NCBI GenBank assembly: GCA_964509335.1 | Contig: CAZDXB010000010.1 | Location: 30,063 to 94,062 of the forward strand | Length of the DNA stretch: 64,000 nt | Reading direction: 5' to 3' | From: CAZDXB01 sp964509335 | Lineage (GTDB): Bacteria > Bacteroidota > Ignavibacteria > Kapaibacteriales > UBA2268 | In this document: in pieces, positions 44,401 to 53,338 of the stretch | How positions within the stretch are numbered: position 1 is the first letter of the stretch | Layout of the letters: the number at the start of each line of letters is the position of its first letter | The notes under the pieces: model-generated | The model's input: the letters and a program-made list of their open reading frames with translations, nothing else | What the model was told of the DNA's origin: nothing | The model's database searches: none | Program-made: the position numbers and the translations under genes

Positions 44401-44685
44401 GAAATAATGGTTAATATGTACGATTTGAAATCAAAAATCAAAGAATACGATATCGACAAACTCGAAGCTCAAGGTAAAATTAAAGAAGCATTGCGCTTAG
44501 CTTACAAAATTAAGGAAGAATATTTGACGGGCGGCGACCCGAACTTCAAATATTTAGCGACGTACATAGACCAAAAAATACAAAAAATAATAAGAGAACA
44601 TAACTTAAGCGAAGAATACTTAAAAAACATTGATTCTTCAGTTAGCCAAGAAAATCGGGAGTCGGCAGTTAAAATCGAAGGATAA
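41497..44685 (+). CDS. DUF2723 GT-C-type membrane glycosyltransferase
   Basis: A 1062-residue integral membrane protein of the DUF2723 (TMEM260-like) family. The hallmark is VPFWDCSEFSAAAIWQQVPH then PPGAPLF near residues 30-55: an acidic loop after the first membrane segment, as in GT-C enzymes using polyprenyl-phosphate sugars. About a dozen hydrophobic segments fill residues 10-570, with NGDNDTFPLWYLQDVAGVRR beginning the soluble part. Residues 600-1062 are a large non-membrane domain with helical repeat character. Its stop overlaps the next gene's ATG (TAATG). Eukaryotic TMEM260 is a protein O-mannosyltransferase, so glycosylation of exported proteins is a reasonable guess. Confidence 0.82.
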   Translation: MNDKTLYRGFGVLAFLVAFVTYLSTVQPSVPFWDCSEFSAAAIWQQVPHPPGAPLFLLVGKLFHLIIPFGDAAWRVNLVASLSSAFTILLLYLISVKVIINLRDEPLEKLADKLAVYGSALIGALALTFSDTFWFNAVESEVYAPSTLFVALIVYLMMRWHEEADKPGSERFLLLIAYLIGLSSGVHLLAILTIFSITLLVYFRKYEFTVKTFVITLIISAAIFWIIYPGIIKWLPSLLDGTLPFKNECKQYFVEDKPIITVFTIGAIIAVIWAFWQGWKKDKPILKLITGSFLLMVIGYSTYTQILLRSNANPPMNENTPKNFDRLTSYLGREQYGDSPFWPRRFQEDDYYSRWYERKNENGEYIYGEWHPPEVVEVECKGEYYKVPKFTKINFAGEINYLLKYQVYHMYVRYFLWNYMGRVSDIQDAGAAFDGEKESKVINHKVGYKDIYPIRFYALPLLFGLFGLFFHFWKDPKMALIYLIMFLLMGVLAEIAQNQLKPQPRERDYFYTGSFFVWCLWIGMGAYFLIDWLSKNSFKTVPVAIILIVSLLLVPVNMAVGGWEMHDRSGNYIPFDYSYNILQSCEKDAIVFTNGDNDTFPLWYLQDVAGVRRDVRVVNLSLGNTLWYIHQLKHREPWGAKKIPLTFSDESLLADERGEQALSYNFGPAQDISIPVPKEVMKKYTDDPRKINESKMSFTFVGKPYTQRNGEQWYLYRVQDKLILDILQQVRWSRPVYFSTTVGSDAYAGLDKFFLNEGMVMRICPVQQRTEASDAVAPEIMDKTLLNVNNSHDYHKKPHYEFKLRNLSNIDVFYDEVHRRLMLNYRSLYVNYAAHCYRDQSDKQKAIGVLDTMNKYISTEQFPMPFELEYKVARLYKEAGSQEGWDKFSDMTLSTCLEIIDNPNLRPRAFYQEVNGRSFGPHRYAANIYEKRQNFDAAKDVLRQLLARVEQKYNEVSTQAGAGSRGMQEIMVNMYDLKSKIKEYDIDKLEAQGKIKEALRLAYKIKEEYLTGGDPNFKYLATYIDQKIQKIIREHNLSEEYLKNIDSSVSQENRESAVKIEG

Positions 44686-45395
44686 TGACCGCAGACAAGA
44701 AAATATCCATAGCGATTCCCGCTTTCAACGAAGCTGAGAGGATTAAATCCCCTCTAACGGAGGCTTTGAATTATTTGGATAATCAGGAATTCGACTACGA
44801 AATAATCGTCGCCGACGACGGCTCGACAGACGACACAATCGAAGTCGTCAAATCGTTCGGCGAAAAGATTAAACTGATTGAGTTAGGCGAAAATATCGGC
44901 AAAGGGGCGGCGGTTCGAGCCGGAATGCTCGCCGCTTCCGGCGACATCAAAATATTCAGCGACGCGGACTTCTCGACTCCAATTTACGAAATCCACAAAC
45001 TAATTAACGAAATTGAAAAAGGCGCGGATATCTGTATCGGCAGCAGAGCGCTAGACCGCTCGATGATAAAGAAACATCAGCCGTTTTATCGTGAATTAAT
45101 GGGCAAGATATTCAACAAGTTCGTCCAGTCCTTGGTTTTCAAAGGCGTCAAAGACACTCAATGCGGATTCAAAGCCTTTACTAAAGAAGCCGCCGATTTA
45201 GTTTTTTCCAAAGCTAAAATCGACGGCTTTAGTTTTGACGTCGAGCTTCTTTTTCTCGCTCGTAGAGAAAACTTAACGGTCAAACAAGTTCCCGTCGAAT
45301 GGTTTAACGACCAAAGAAGCGCCGTCCACCCAATAAAAGACTCTACCAAAATGTTCTTGGATTTATTGAAAATCAAAAAGTTGCATAAAAAATAA
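44685..45395 (+). CDS. GT2 glycosyltransferase, dolichyl/polyprenyl-phosphate sugar synthase type
   Basis: A 236-residue family 2 glycosyltransferase of the ALG5/DPM1 type. It shows ISIAIPAFNEAERI, VADDGSTDDT (nucleotide-sugar binding), and FSDADFSTP carrying the DxD, then CGFKAFTKEAADLVF and QVPVEWFND. Such enzymes transfer a hexose from a nucleotide sugar to polyprenyl phosphate. It has no membrane segments, as in ALG5-like soluble forms. Translational coupling to the GT-C gene suggests it makes the lipid-linked donor for it. Its 3' third is echoed by a decayed copy immediately downstream. Confidence 0.87.
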   Translation: MTADKKISIAIPAFNEAERIKSPLTEALNYLDNQEFDYEIIVADDGSTDDTIEVVKSFGEKIKLIELGENIGKGAAVRAGMLAASGDIKIFSDADFSTPIYEIHKLINEIEKGADICIGSRALDRSMIKKHQPFYRELMGKIFNKFVQSLVFKGVKDTQCGFKAFTKEAADLVFSKAKIDGFSFDVELLFLARRENLTVKQVPVEWFNDQRSAVHPIKDSTKMFLDLLKIKKLHKK

Positions 45396-45396
45396 A

Positions 45397-45534
45397 AAAA
45401 GCCGCCAATCTATTCCCGTAAGAATAAAAATCGACGGCTTTAGTTTTGACGTTGAGCTTCTTTCTTTCGCTCTTTGAGAAGGCTTAATAGCTAAACAAGT
45501 ACCCGTTTGATTAGCGTATAATTAAAGAAGCGCG
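45397..45534 (+). pseudogene. Decayed tandem copy of the 3' part of the GT2 gene
   Basis: The segment containing AATCGACGGCTTTAGTTTTG matches 45218-45237 of the intact gene exactly at that stretch. Similarity extends from GCCGCCAATC (45401) through the AAACAAGTACCCGT region to AAAGAAGCGC with many substitutions and small indels. In-frame stops (TGA, TAA, TAG) are present. It lies directly after the gene, so it is a degraded tandem partial duplication. Confidence 0.85.
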
Positions 45535-45601
45535 TTCGCTCGCTGTAAAACTCAATAAATTCGTTTTATTAAAGAACAATCCTTTTGATAAAAAATCTAT
45601 A

Positions 45602-47446
45602 TTAATCGATAACGATTGTTTTCCTGCAAAAAGTCCCGCCGGTAAGTTTAACTACTATGAAGTAAACTCCCGCGTCCAGAGCGTCGGCTCTCCAAGTATA
45701 TTCGCCGCTCAAAGCGCTCGCTCCTTCGTAAACTTTTTCGACTACTCTTCCAGTAACGTCGTAAACTTGTATTTCAACGTTATTTTGTAGTTCGGCTTCA
45801 ACAATAATTAAAGCCTCGCCGTAAACTGGATTTGGAATAACGGATATTATATTTTCCGCGTTTAAATCTTCGACGTCCGAAGGATCCCAAGTAGTAAAGG
45901 TCTTATAATCAGACCACGGACCGGCTCCGCTTGCGTTCATAGCGCAAACCCTCCATTCGTAAGTAGTCAAACCGTCCAGTTCGGAAACTTCGCTAGCTAC
46001 GGTGTCTCCCACTTCGGGCGCGGGAATAGTATCGTTTACCGCAAAATCTTTAGTATCGTTATCCCTGACTTGCAAATGATAAGCTGCGGCGTTTTCAACT
46101 ACCGTCCACTTCAAAATCAATTCCGTCGGAACGTCTTCCGCTCCGTCTTCCGGTCCAGCCAAAACAACTTCCGATTCCGGAGGCTCAGGAGCGGTCGTAA
46201 ACGAATAATTGTCCGTCCAAGGACCTTCGCCGCCCTCGTTCGCTCCTCTTACTCGCCATTGGTAAACGGAGCTAGCCTCCAAGTTTCTTATAGTAACGTC
46301 AACCGTATCGTAACTCGAGCGAACATTAGTCCTTTCTTCTATAACGTTTTCGCCGGACTCGTCCAAAATCTGAAAATGATAATTTTCCGCGTTCTCAATT
46401 GAAGTCCATTGAAATATAATCCTATCGCTCGGCAAATCTAACGTTCCGTCTTGCGGATAAATCAAAGTCGCCGTCGCCGTCGGCGCTTCCGGCAAAGTCG
46501 TAAAAGCTCGTTCGTAAGACCAAGGTCCTTCGCCGCCCTCGTTAACGCCCCTCGCTTTCCAAAAGTACTGAACTCCGGGTTCTATTTCATCGTCCAAAAC
46601 AACTGAATTAGACGTTGGAGTTTTTATATCGACCAACCCGTCGGCGTCGGAGATTTCTACTTCATACGAATCGGCGTTATTATCCGCTTCCCATTCCAAA
46701 GTAACGGGAATTCCCAGATTTTGCGCCCCAGAACTCGGCGAAGTAAGAGTTATTCGCCCAGGTTTAAATACTATATCCAAACAAAAATTGTAACACTCTT
46801 TCCAGTCGCGCGTAAATTCGCTACCCCAATAATAAGCGCCGGTATGACCGACGCCGGATTTAGCGATGAGTTTTACGTATCCGCCGTTCTCTTCAAATTG
46901 ATTAGCCATTTGAGTTATATTCGAATAATATGGGTCGCTTGCTCCCACTATAATACCTATTCCAACGTTATTTAAAGCTTCTGCCGTAGCCCCGTATGTA
47001 GAACCGCCCGCAATGCCAATTAGTCCTCTGAAAGTTCCGTGATTGGGAAACCCCGCCTCAAAAGTAGGCCTACTGCCGGCTGAATAACCCGTTAAAAATA
47101 CTTTGTCTTCGTCTATACTATAATTATCCTTGCACCAACCCACCAAAGGCATAATAGCCGTTCCGTCCCCGTCGGGACCGGAAGGCGCGGCTAAGACTGC
47201 GTTTAATTGTTCCGCCGCTCCCAACATCATATCTCGCATAGCGCTCTCGGGCGTTTGACCCGGATGCAAAGCTATTATCAGCGGTTTGTCGCCTCCGCCG
47301 GACGGAACATAAAAGGCGACGTTCCCGCTCCAACCGTCGGCGTTTACGTAATCTTCAAAAGTTCCGTATTGCGAAAAAAGACTGGCGGACAAGCCCAGAA
47401 AAGAAATTATAGTTAAAACAAATAATCTTCGTAAGTATTTTTTCAT
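45602..47446 (-). CDS. Secreted esterase/depolymerase-like hydrolase with Fn3 repeats and type IX sorting domain
   Basis: A 614-residue exported protein. It has a signal peptide (1-25, ending LFS), then an alpha/beta-hydrolase of the PHB depolymerase/feruloyl esterase kind (residues 30-215) with Ser122 in GYSAGS, Asp171 in GASDPYY and His201 in GVGHTG. Three fibronectin III-like repeats follow (about 230-320, 325-420 and 425-525), each with a W-x-A/V-R-G-x-N/M block such as YQWRVRGANEGGEGPW. The Por/type IX sorting domain is at 535-614 (VIPNPVYGEALI, DALDAGVYFIVVKL). It probably acts on an extracellular polymer or ester; the substrate is unknown. Confidence 0.85.
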   Translation of the reverse strand: MKKYLRRLFVLTIISFLGLSASLFSQYGTFEDYVNADGWSGNVAFYVPSGGGDKPLIIALHPGQTPESAMRDMMLGAAEQLNAVLAAPSGPDGDGTAIMPLVGWCKDNYSIDEDKVFLTGYSAGSRPTFEAGFPNHGTFRGLIGIAGGSTYGATAEALNNVGIGIIVGASDPYYSNITQMANQFEENGGYVKLIAKSGVGHTGAYYWGSEFTRDWKECYNFCLDIVFKPGRITLTSPSSGAQNLGIPVTLEWEADNNADSYEVEISDADGLVDIKTPTSNSVVLDDEIEPGVQYFWKARGVNEGGEGPWSYERAFTTLPEAPTATATLIYPQDGTLDLPSDRIIFQWTSIENAENYHFQILDESGENVIEERTNVRSSYDTVDVTIRNLEASSVYQWRVRGANEGGEGPWTDNYSFTTAPEPPESEVVLAGPEDGAEDVPTELILKWTVVENAAAYHLQVRDNDTKDFAVNDTIPAPEVGDTVASEVSELDGLTTYEWRVCAMNASGAGPWSDYKTFTTWDPSDVEDLNAENIISVIPNPVYGEALIIVEAELQNNVEIQVYDVTGRVVEKVYEGASALSGEYTWRADALDAGVYFIVVKLTGGTFCRKTIVID

Positions 47447-47711
47447 AAATCTTTAAATTTTTATTCCTACAAAACTCTTTACCATAAAAGACACATAAAA
47501 AACCAAAACGTCTCAAAATAATTTAAAAAATCTCGCAAGGCGTTTGAATAAACATAACAAAAACCGCCGCCAATCACTATTTAAAACGAAGCTTTTATAT
47601 TTTATTAGTTTTAGTTATATTATTGTTTTACTTTAGAACTTAAAAATCAAAAATTTAAGTTTCCAATAAACCGCGACGCTAGCTAACAAATTTGCGCGGA
47701 GGAGAAACAAA

Positions 47712-48827
47712 ATGAGCGAAGAAACAACAAAAATCGACACATCGCTTTTGGAGCTATTCGCCGCCGAAACGAAAAAGAACTTAGCCGTTCTAGAAAAAAA
47801 TTTGGCGGACATCAAAGCCCAACGCTCGTCCGATAACTTTACAAACGCTCTGAAAGCTATTCAACGAGTAAAAGGAGCCGCTCAAATAGCCGACCTTAAA
47901 GTCGCGGAATCCTTAGCGGCGGCTATAAAAGAATCGCTATTGGCTTTCAAAACAAAGCGATTTAAATCGGTAGCTTTAAGCTCAGTTAGCGACGGTTTGG
48001 CAATATTAAAAGAAGTCGAATCCATTAACGTTAACGCTCTGCCTCGTTTTTTCGTAGAAAAAAGAAAACGCGTCGAAGCTCTCTTAGATAATATCAACGA
48101 CGCCTTTTCGGAAGAAAGCTATCAAGTTCCAAAAGGAAACAAAGAAACTAAACAACCGGACGCAAAAAATACAACGAATCCCAAGGACCATACAGAGAAC
48201 AAAATACAAATAAAACACGGAGAAAACTTCGACGCTTCAAAAATATATGATAACAACAAAGAGCTAAACGAGTCTCATAATACTATTAAAAACAAATTGC
48301 TCAACGTTAAACATAAGCTAAATGGACTAAAATTGACGGAAGACGAAATATTAGGCGACGCAAAAAAATCCCCTGTCTATTATTTCGACACTCACCTACT
48401 CTTTGAGTCGATACAAGAAAAAATCGACGGAATTATAAACGAAATAGACAAACATATAGAATTATTAGATTCCCGCGAAGAAAGAAAACAAACGAAGCAA
48501 AACGATAGAAACACACCGAATGAACCGGTTGCCGTTCCAAAACCGGAGAAAACAAAAAGTCTTATTCTGGAAATAAACGGCGGAGAATTCTCCGTTCCGT
48601 TAAGCAAAATCGAAAAATTAATCACGCTGAAAAAAGACGAAATTGAAGTCGAAAAAGGCGCCAAATATTTTCTCTTCAATAATATAAAAACGCTCCTAAT
48701 CGATAAAAGCGGAATTACGGACAACGAAGGAAGCGCCGAGTCTAACGAACAAATCTTCGTAACGGTTCTGAACAGCGACGGCGAAAGATACGGCTTGGCT
48801 TCCGACAGATTTCTAAAAATCCTTTAA
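47712..48827 (+). CDS. CheA-like protein with degenerate HPt and CheW domain, no kinase
   Basis: A 371-residue cytosolic protein. Residues 10-110 resemble an HPt domain, but the phosphoacceptor His is replaced: the usual H-x-x-K-G reads Gln51-Arg-Val-Lys54-Gly55 (AIQRVKGAAQIADL). Residues 130-280 are a charged helical linker with SHNTIKNKLLNVKHKLNGLK. Residues 285-371 look like a CheW/CheA regulatory domain (SLILEINGGEFSVPLSKIEK, YGLASDRFLKIL). There is no histidine kinase ATP domain. It is followed by a PAS histidine kinase gene (156 bases). It could be an adaptor or scaffold of a signalling array. An ACGGAGGAG-like ribosome-binding site precedes the start. Confidence 0.7.
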   Translation: MSEETTKIDTSLLELFAAETKKNLAVLEKNLADIKAQRSSDNFTNALKAIQRVKGAAQIADLKVAESLAAAIKESLLAFKTKRFKSVALSSVSDGLAILKEVESINVNALPRFFVEKRKRVEALLDNINDAFSEESYQVPKGNKETKQPDAKNTTNPKDHTENKIQIKHGENFDASKIYDNNKELNESHNTIKNKLLNVKHKLNGLKLTEDEILGDAKKSPVYYFDTHLLFESIQEKIDGIINEIDKHIELLDSREERKQTKQNDRNTPNEPVAVPKPEKTKSLILEINGGEFSVPLSKIEKLITLKKDEIEVEKGAKYFLFNNIKTLLIDKSGITDNEGSAESNEQIFVTVLNSDGERYGLASDRFLKIL

Positions 48828-48983
48828 AAGCTAATCCCAAAATAAACATAGAAAAATTGCCGCTATATCTCCCCCGCATTAATTAAAATTTTGTAATATT
48901 TGAACTTATATTTTTCATTTTTATAGATTTTTAGTAATTTTAATTTTTTGTTTATGTAAAGAACGCTCTTAATTACAACCGCG

Positions 48984-51900
48984 ATGGAAAAAGGATACGA
49001 AAAACAAGCAAAAGAAGGGGATTCCGTTTACGTTGAAGACAAAAAAGTAAGCGATTTTGATATGCGCGCCGCACAAATAAACATAGAAACAAAACAACTA
49101 ATAGATTGCTTTTCCAAAGCGGCTTCAATCATAGACGAAAACGAAATCATCCTTTATTGTAATTCCAAGTTCGCCAGAATATTAGAAACGGACATAGATA
49201 ATTTGCTCGGTTCTAACTTTTTAGATTTCTTCGACGAAGAAAACAAAGAAATAATAAAAAATCAAACGATTGTCCGTAAAACCGGCGCCCCTTCAATTTA
49301 CGAGCTAACAATAACAACCCCTTACGACGTCCAAAAAAGAATTCGTTGCCAAACCCAGCCTTGTTTTTCGGAGGGAGGACACTTTAAATATACTTTCGGC
49401 GAAATTGAAAATATCACAGACGAACCGCTTAACTCCGAAAAGCTCCAAAATTATAAATCCGCGATGGAATCTTCTATCGACGGTATAGCGATTCTCGATA
49501 AAAACCATCGGTACTCGTACTTAAACCAAGCCCACGTTAATATCTACGGCTACAAAACAAAAAACGAATTAATCGGCAAAACTTGGAGAATACTATACGA
49601 CAAAAAAGAGCTCAAGAGATTCGAAACCGAAATCATGCCGAGCCTCTTAAAAAACGGCAAATGGAAAGGCGAAGCCGTAGGTAAAAAGAAAAACGGCGAA
49701 TACTTCGACCAAGAACTCTCTCTAAGCATACTAGAAGACGGCGGTTTGATTTGCGTCGTTAGAAATATTAGCGAATCGAAAAGACGCAAAAACCTACTCG
49801 AAGAGAGCAGAACTAAATTTGAATCGCTGTTCAAAAACGCTCCTATATCTATCTTAATTGTCGACCCCAAAGAAGGTAAAATATTAGAATTCAACGAAAC
49901 GGCGCATCTTACTTTAGATTACTCCAGAAAGCTGTTTCAAGAATTCTCGCTTAACGACATAGAGCCTCTTAAAAATCAGGAAGAAATAACCGCCAGGCTT
50001 AAAACTATTATACTAAGCGCCGAAGAGACATACAAAACGCAGTTCGAAACGAGAACCGGCGAAAAACTGGATATGTCCGTAACCGCCAAGACCGTTGAAT
50101 TCGGCGGCAAGAAATATATTCAACTTCTTTGCCAAAACGTCACAGAACTAAAAAACAAAAACTTCGAACTAATAGACAGCCAAAGCAGATACAGAGCGTT
50201 AATTGAAAATAGCGGCGAAGCCGTTTTCATCGTAAAAGACGACAAAATCGTTTACTATAACGACAAAACATTAGAAATCACCGGTAGAAAAAAATCAGAA
50301 ATTGAAGCTATAAATCCATTCGAACTTTTTTCAAAAAAAGACCAAAAACTAATAAAACAAACAGCCGAAGACGCTTTAAAACTAAACAAGCAACCTTCGC
50401 TAATTCAAACGTCTCTTTCCGCCAAAAATGGAACCAAACGCTTCGTCGAAATAGCTATTAATCCCGCTCCTTACGAAGGAGGTATCGGAGCTCTGCTGTC
50501 GGTCAGAGACATAACCGAAAGAAAACGTCTCGAAAAAGCATATAAACTTTTGGTTGACAACTCGCTTCAAGGACTGGTTATATATAAAGATTCCAAAATT
50601 GTTTTCGCCAACAAAAAAGCTCGCCAACTAACGGGCTACTCTTTCGAAGAACTCTATTCATTCAATACCGGCAAAGTTCTTGATTTAGTTCATCCGGACG
50701 ACAGAGAAAAAACCCAAAAGATTATGAGGGCGCGACTTTTAAGCGACGCCCCGCCTAAACGCTATCGCCACAGAATAACAACAAAAAGCGGCGAAACAAA
50801 ATGGCTAGAAGTTCAAGCGGACAAAATCACCTACTACGACTCAACCGCTTTACAAGCGGAATACGTTGATATAACTCAACGAAAACAAATTGAAGAACAG
50901 CTCGAAAGAAACGAGAAAAAATACCGAACGCTCGTCGAAAACGCCTTCGACGCCATATTCTTAATGAAAAACGAAAAAATCGAATACGCCAACCCCACTT
51001 TCAGCAAATTGACAGGGTATTCTATTGAAGAACTAACCGCTCCCGAATTCGAATTCAAAAGCATTTTAACCGACGATTCAGTCAAAATCTTCGAAAGAAT
51101 TCTAAAAAACAATAAATTTAAAGAAAAATATCCGAAACAATTTCGACTAAAAATTAAAAATAAAAACGGAAACGTTATAGACGTTGAGCTAAACAGCGCT
51201 ATACTTGAAAAAGGCAAAGAAACGCGATTTATCAGCGTGATGAGAGACATCACCGAACGCAAAAAAAACGAAGAAGAAATGAAAGACTTGATTGTCGCCC
51301 TCCATATTTCCAAAAATCTAACCGAAGAGCGAGCCGAAGAAATAGAAAAACTCAATAAAAAACTAAAAGAATCCGAAAGAAATCTAAAAGAAATTAACGC
51401 GAGCAAAGATAAATTTTTCTCAATTTTAGCGCACGACCTAAGAGGTCCGTTCTCCGGCTTCGTAGGATTAGCCAGAACGCTCGCTAAAAATCTAGACATC
51501 CTCTCCATATCCGAAGTGCAGGAAATTTCCCAAGATATGCTCGACTCCGCTCAGCATATATCGCGCCTTTTAGAGAATTTGCTTCAGTGGTCGAGAATAC
51601 AAAGAAACACCGTTCAGGTCGAACCGGAAATCATCAACATCAAACATATAGCCGAATTAAACGTCGATTTATTCAAGCAAAACGCCCGACAAAAAGGCGT
51701 CGAATTAGTGAACGACATAAGCGGCGAGTTAAATATCTGGGCTGACGTCAACGCGACAAATACCATTTTCAGAAATCTTATTTCCAACGCTATCAAATTC
51801 ACCAACAAAAACGACAAAATAATCCTCTCGGCAAAAAATATCGACAAGGATAAAGTCGAAATCATCGTAGCCGACACCGGAGTAGGAATGGACGAAAAAA

Positions 51901-52094
51901 CCGCTTCAAAACTATTCAGAATCGACGTTCATCACACTTCCGAAGGCACCAATAAAGAAAAAGGCACCGGACTAGGATTGATTCTTTGCCAAGAACTCGT
52001 AGAAATGAACGACGGCGAAATTTCCGTCGAAAGCGAATTAAACGTAGGAACGACTTTCCGATTTACCTTGCCCCGCAAGGAATTGCAAATCTAA
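48984..52094 (+). CDS. Multi-PAS sensor histidine kinase
   Basis: A 1036-residue hybrid-free sensor kinase. It has six PAS-like domains in series (about residues 30-150, 155-270, 275-395, 400-515, 520-640 and 645-765), most followed by the PAC-type ISESKR/ITERKR linker, a coiled-coil (765-805), the phosphoacceptor His817 in ILAHDLRGPFSGF, and a HATPase domain with NTIFRNLISNAIKFTN, VADTGVGMD and GTGLGL. No membrane segment or receiver domain is seen, so it senses cytoplasmic signals and needs a separate response regulator, none being adjacent. The CheA-like protein upstream may be linked functionally. Confidence 0.92.
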   Translation: MEKGYEKQAKEGDSVYVEDKKVSDFDMRAAQINIETKQLIDCFSKAASIIDENEIILYCNSKFARILETDIDNLLGSNFLDFFDEENKEIIKNQTIVRKTGAPSIYELTITTPYDVQKRIRCQTQPCFSEGGHFKYTFGEIENITDEPLNSEKLQNYKSAMESSIDGIAILDKNHRYSYLNQAHVNIYGYKTKNELIGKTWRILYDKKELKRFETEIMPSLLKNGKWKGEAVGKKKNGEYFDQELSLSILEDGGLICVVRNISESKRRKNLLEESRTKFESLFKNAPISILIVDPKEGKILEFNETAHLTLDYSRKLFQEFSLNDIEPLKNQEEITARLKTIILSAEETYKTQFETRTGEKLDMSVTAKTVEFGGKKYIQLLCQNVTELKNKNFELIDSQSRYRALIENSGEAVFIVKDDKIVYYNDKTLEITGRKKSEIEAINPFELFSKKDQKLIKQTAEDALKLNKQPSLIQTSLSAKNGTKRFVEIAINPAPYEGGIGALLSVRDITERKRLEKAYKLLVDNSLQGLVIYKDSKIVFANKKARQLTGYSFEELYSFNTGKVLDLVHPDDREKTQKIMRARLLSDAPPKRYRHRITTKSGETKWLEVQADKITYYDSTALQAEYVDITQRKQIEEQLERNEKKYRTLVENAFDAIFLMKNEKIEYANPTFSKLTGYSIEELTAPEFEFKSILTDDSVKIFERILKNNKFKEKYPKQFRLKIKNKNGNVIDVELNSAILEKGKETRFISVMRDITERKKNEEEMKDLIVALHISKNLTEERAEEIEKLNKKLKESERNLKEINASKDKFFSILAHDLRGPFSGFVGLARTLAKNLDILSISEVQEISQDMLDSAQHISRLLENLLQWSRIQRNTVQVEPEIINIKHIAELNVDLFKQNARQKGVELVNDISGELNIWADVNATNTIFRNLISNAIKFTNKNDKIILSAKNIDKDKVEIIVADTGVGMDEKTASKLFRIDVHHTSEGTNKEKGTGLGLILCQELVEMNDGEISVESELNVGTTFRFTLPRKELQI

Positions 52095-52198
52095 TTAAGG
52101 CAAAGAGAAAAAATTCCAATTTTTTTTAACGCTCTCCCCGCGATTTTTGAAATATTTTCTTAAGTTTAAAAATAAAAATTGACGAATAAGGAGTATTT

Positions 52199-53326
52199 AT
52201 GAAGAAAATACTAGTTTTAGGCGCGGGATTAGTAGGTTCGGCTATCGCCAAGGACTTAGCCGAAAAATACGTAGTAACCTCGCTCGACGCGAGCGAAAAT
52301 TCGCTTAAAAAACTCGAGGGATTTCAAATCAATCGAATAAAAGCAGACTTCAACGACTCGGAGAAAATAAAAGATACTGCGGCTAAATACGATTTGGTTG
52401 TCGGAGCCGTCCCCGGCTTTCTCGGTTATAAAACGCTGAAAAATATAATAGAAACGGGCGTAAATATCGTCGATATATCTTTCTTCCCAGAAGACCCGTT
52501 CGATTTGTACGAACTAGCTAAGAAGAACAACGTAACGGCGATAGTCGATTTCGGCGTCGCTCCGGGAATGGACAATTTGATACTCGGATATCTAAACGAA
52601 AAGATGAAAGTTAGCATATTCGAATGCCTAGTCGGCGGATTGCCGAAAATCAGAACCAAACCTTTCGAATACAAAGCGCCGTTCTCGCCGGCGGACGTAA
52701 TAGAAGAATACACCCGCCCGGCGCGCTTCGTCGAAAACGGCGAAATTGTTACAAAACCGCCGCTAACCGACGCGGAGTTAGTTGAATTTGACAAAGTCGG
52801 AACTTTGGAATCCTTCAACACCGACGGATTGCGCTCGCTTCTGAAAACTATGAACGTGCCGAATATGAAGGAAAAGACGCTTAGATATCCCGGACACATA
52901 GAGTATATAAAAGTATTAAAAGATTCCGGCTTTTTCGACGAAAAGCCGCTCGAAATAAGCGGTAAGAAAGTCAAACCGCTTAACTTCACATCGAAAATCT
53001 TATTCGACAAATGGAAATTAGGCGAAAACGAACCCGAGTTGACAGTTATGAGGGTAAGCGCCGAAGGAACAAAAAACGGCGTCCAGAAAAAATACGTTTA
53101 CGAACTATACGACGAATACAACGAGAAAACCGGCGTAAGCTCGATGGCGAGAACGACCGGCTACGCGGCTTGCGCGGCGGCAAACTTAGTTTTGGACGGC
53201 AAATTCAACGATAAAGGAATTATCCCGCCGGAATATCTGGGAAAGAACGATAGCGCGACTAAATTCGTTTTCGATTACCTAAGCCAAAGAAACATTGAAT
53301 ACAAAGTCAAGGAATACGATTTATAA
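52199..53326 (+). CDS. Saccharopine dehydrogenase-like / lysine 6-dehydrogenase-type oxidoreductase
   Basis: A 375-residue NAD(P)-dependent enzyme. It has a Rossmann motif ILVLGAGLVGSAIAKDLAEK at the N-terminus, DFGVAPGMDNLILGYL near 118, and a C-terminal substrate domain with TTGYAACAAANLVLDG. This matches the saccharopine dehydrogenase/LysDH family, typically forming saccharopine or oxidising lysine's epsilon amine. It has an AAGGAG ribosome-binding site. The PolX gene begins 12 bases later, so they are probably co-transcribed, though no shared role is evident. Confidence 0.87.
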   Translation: MKKILVLGAGLVGSAIAKDLAEKYVVTSLDASENSLKKLEGFQINRIKADFNDSEKIKDTAAKYDLVVGAVPGFLGYKTLKNIIETGVNIVDISFFPEDPFDLYELAKKNNVTAIVDFGVAPGMDNLILGYLNEKMKVSIFECLVGGLPKIRTKPFEYKAPFSPADVIEEYTRPARFVENGEIVTKPPLTDAELVEFDKVGTLESFNTDGLRSLLKTMNVPNMKEKTLRYPGHIEYIKVLKDSGFFDEKPLEISGKKVKPLNFTSKILFDKWKLGENEPELTVMRVSAEGTKNGVQKKYVYELYDEYNEKTGVSSMARTTGYAACAAANLVLDGKFNDKGIIPPEYLGKNDSATKFVFDYLSQRNIEYKVKEYDL

Positions 53327-53338
53327 AAAAATTCGAAT

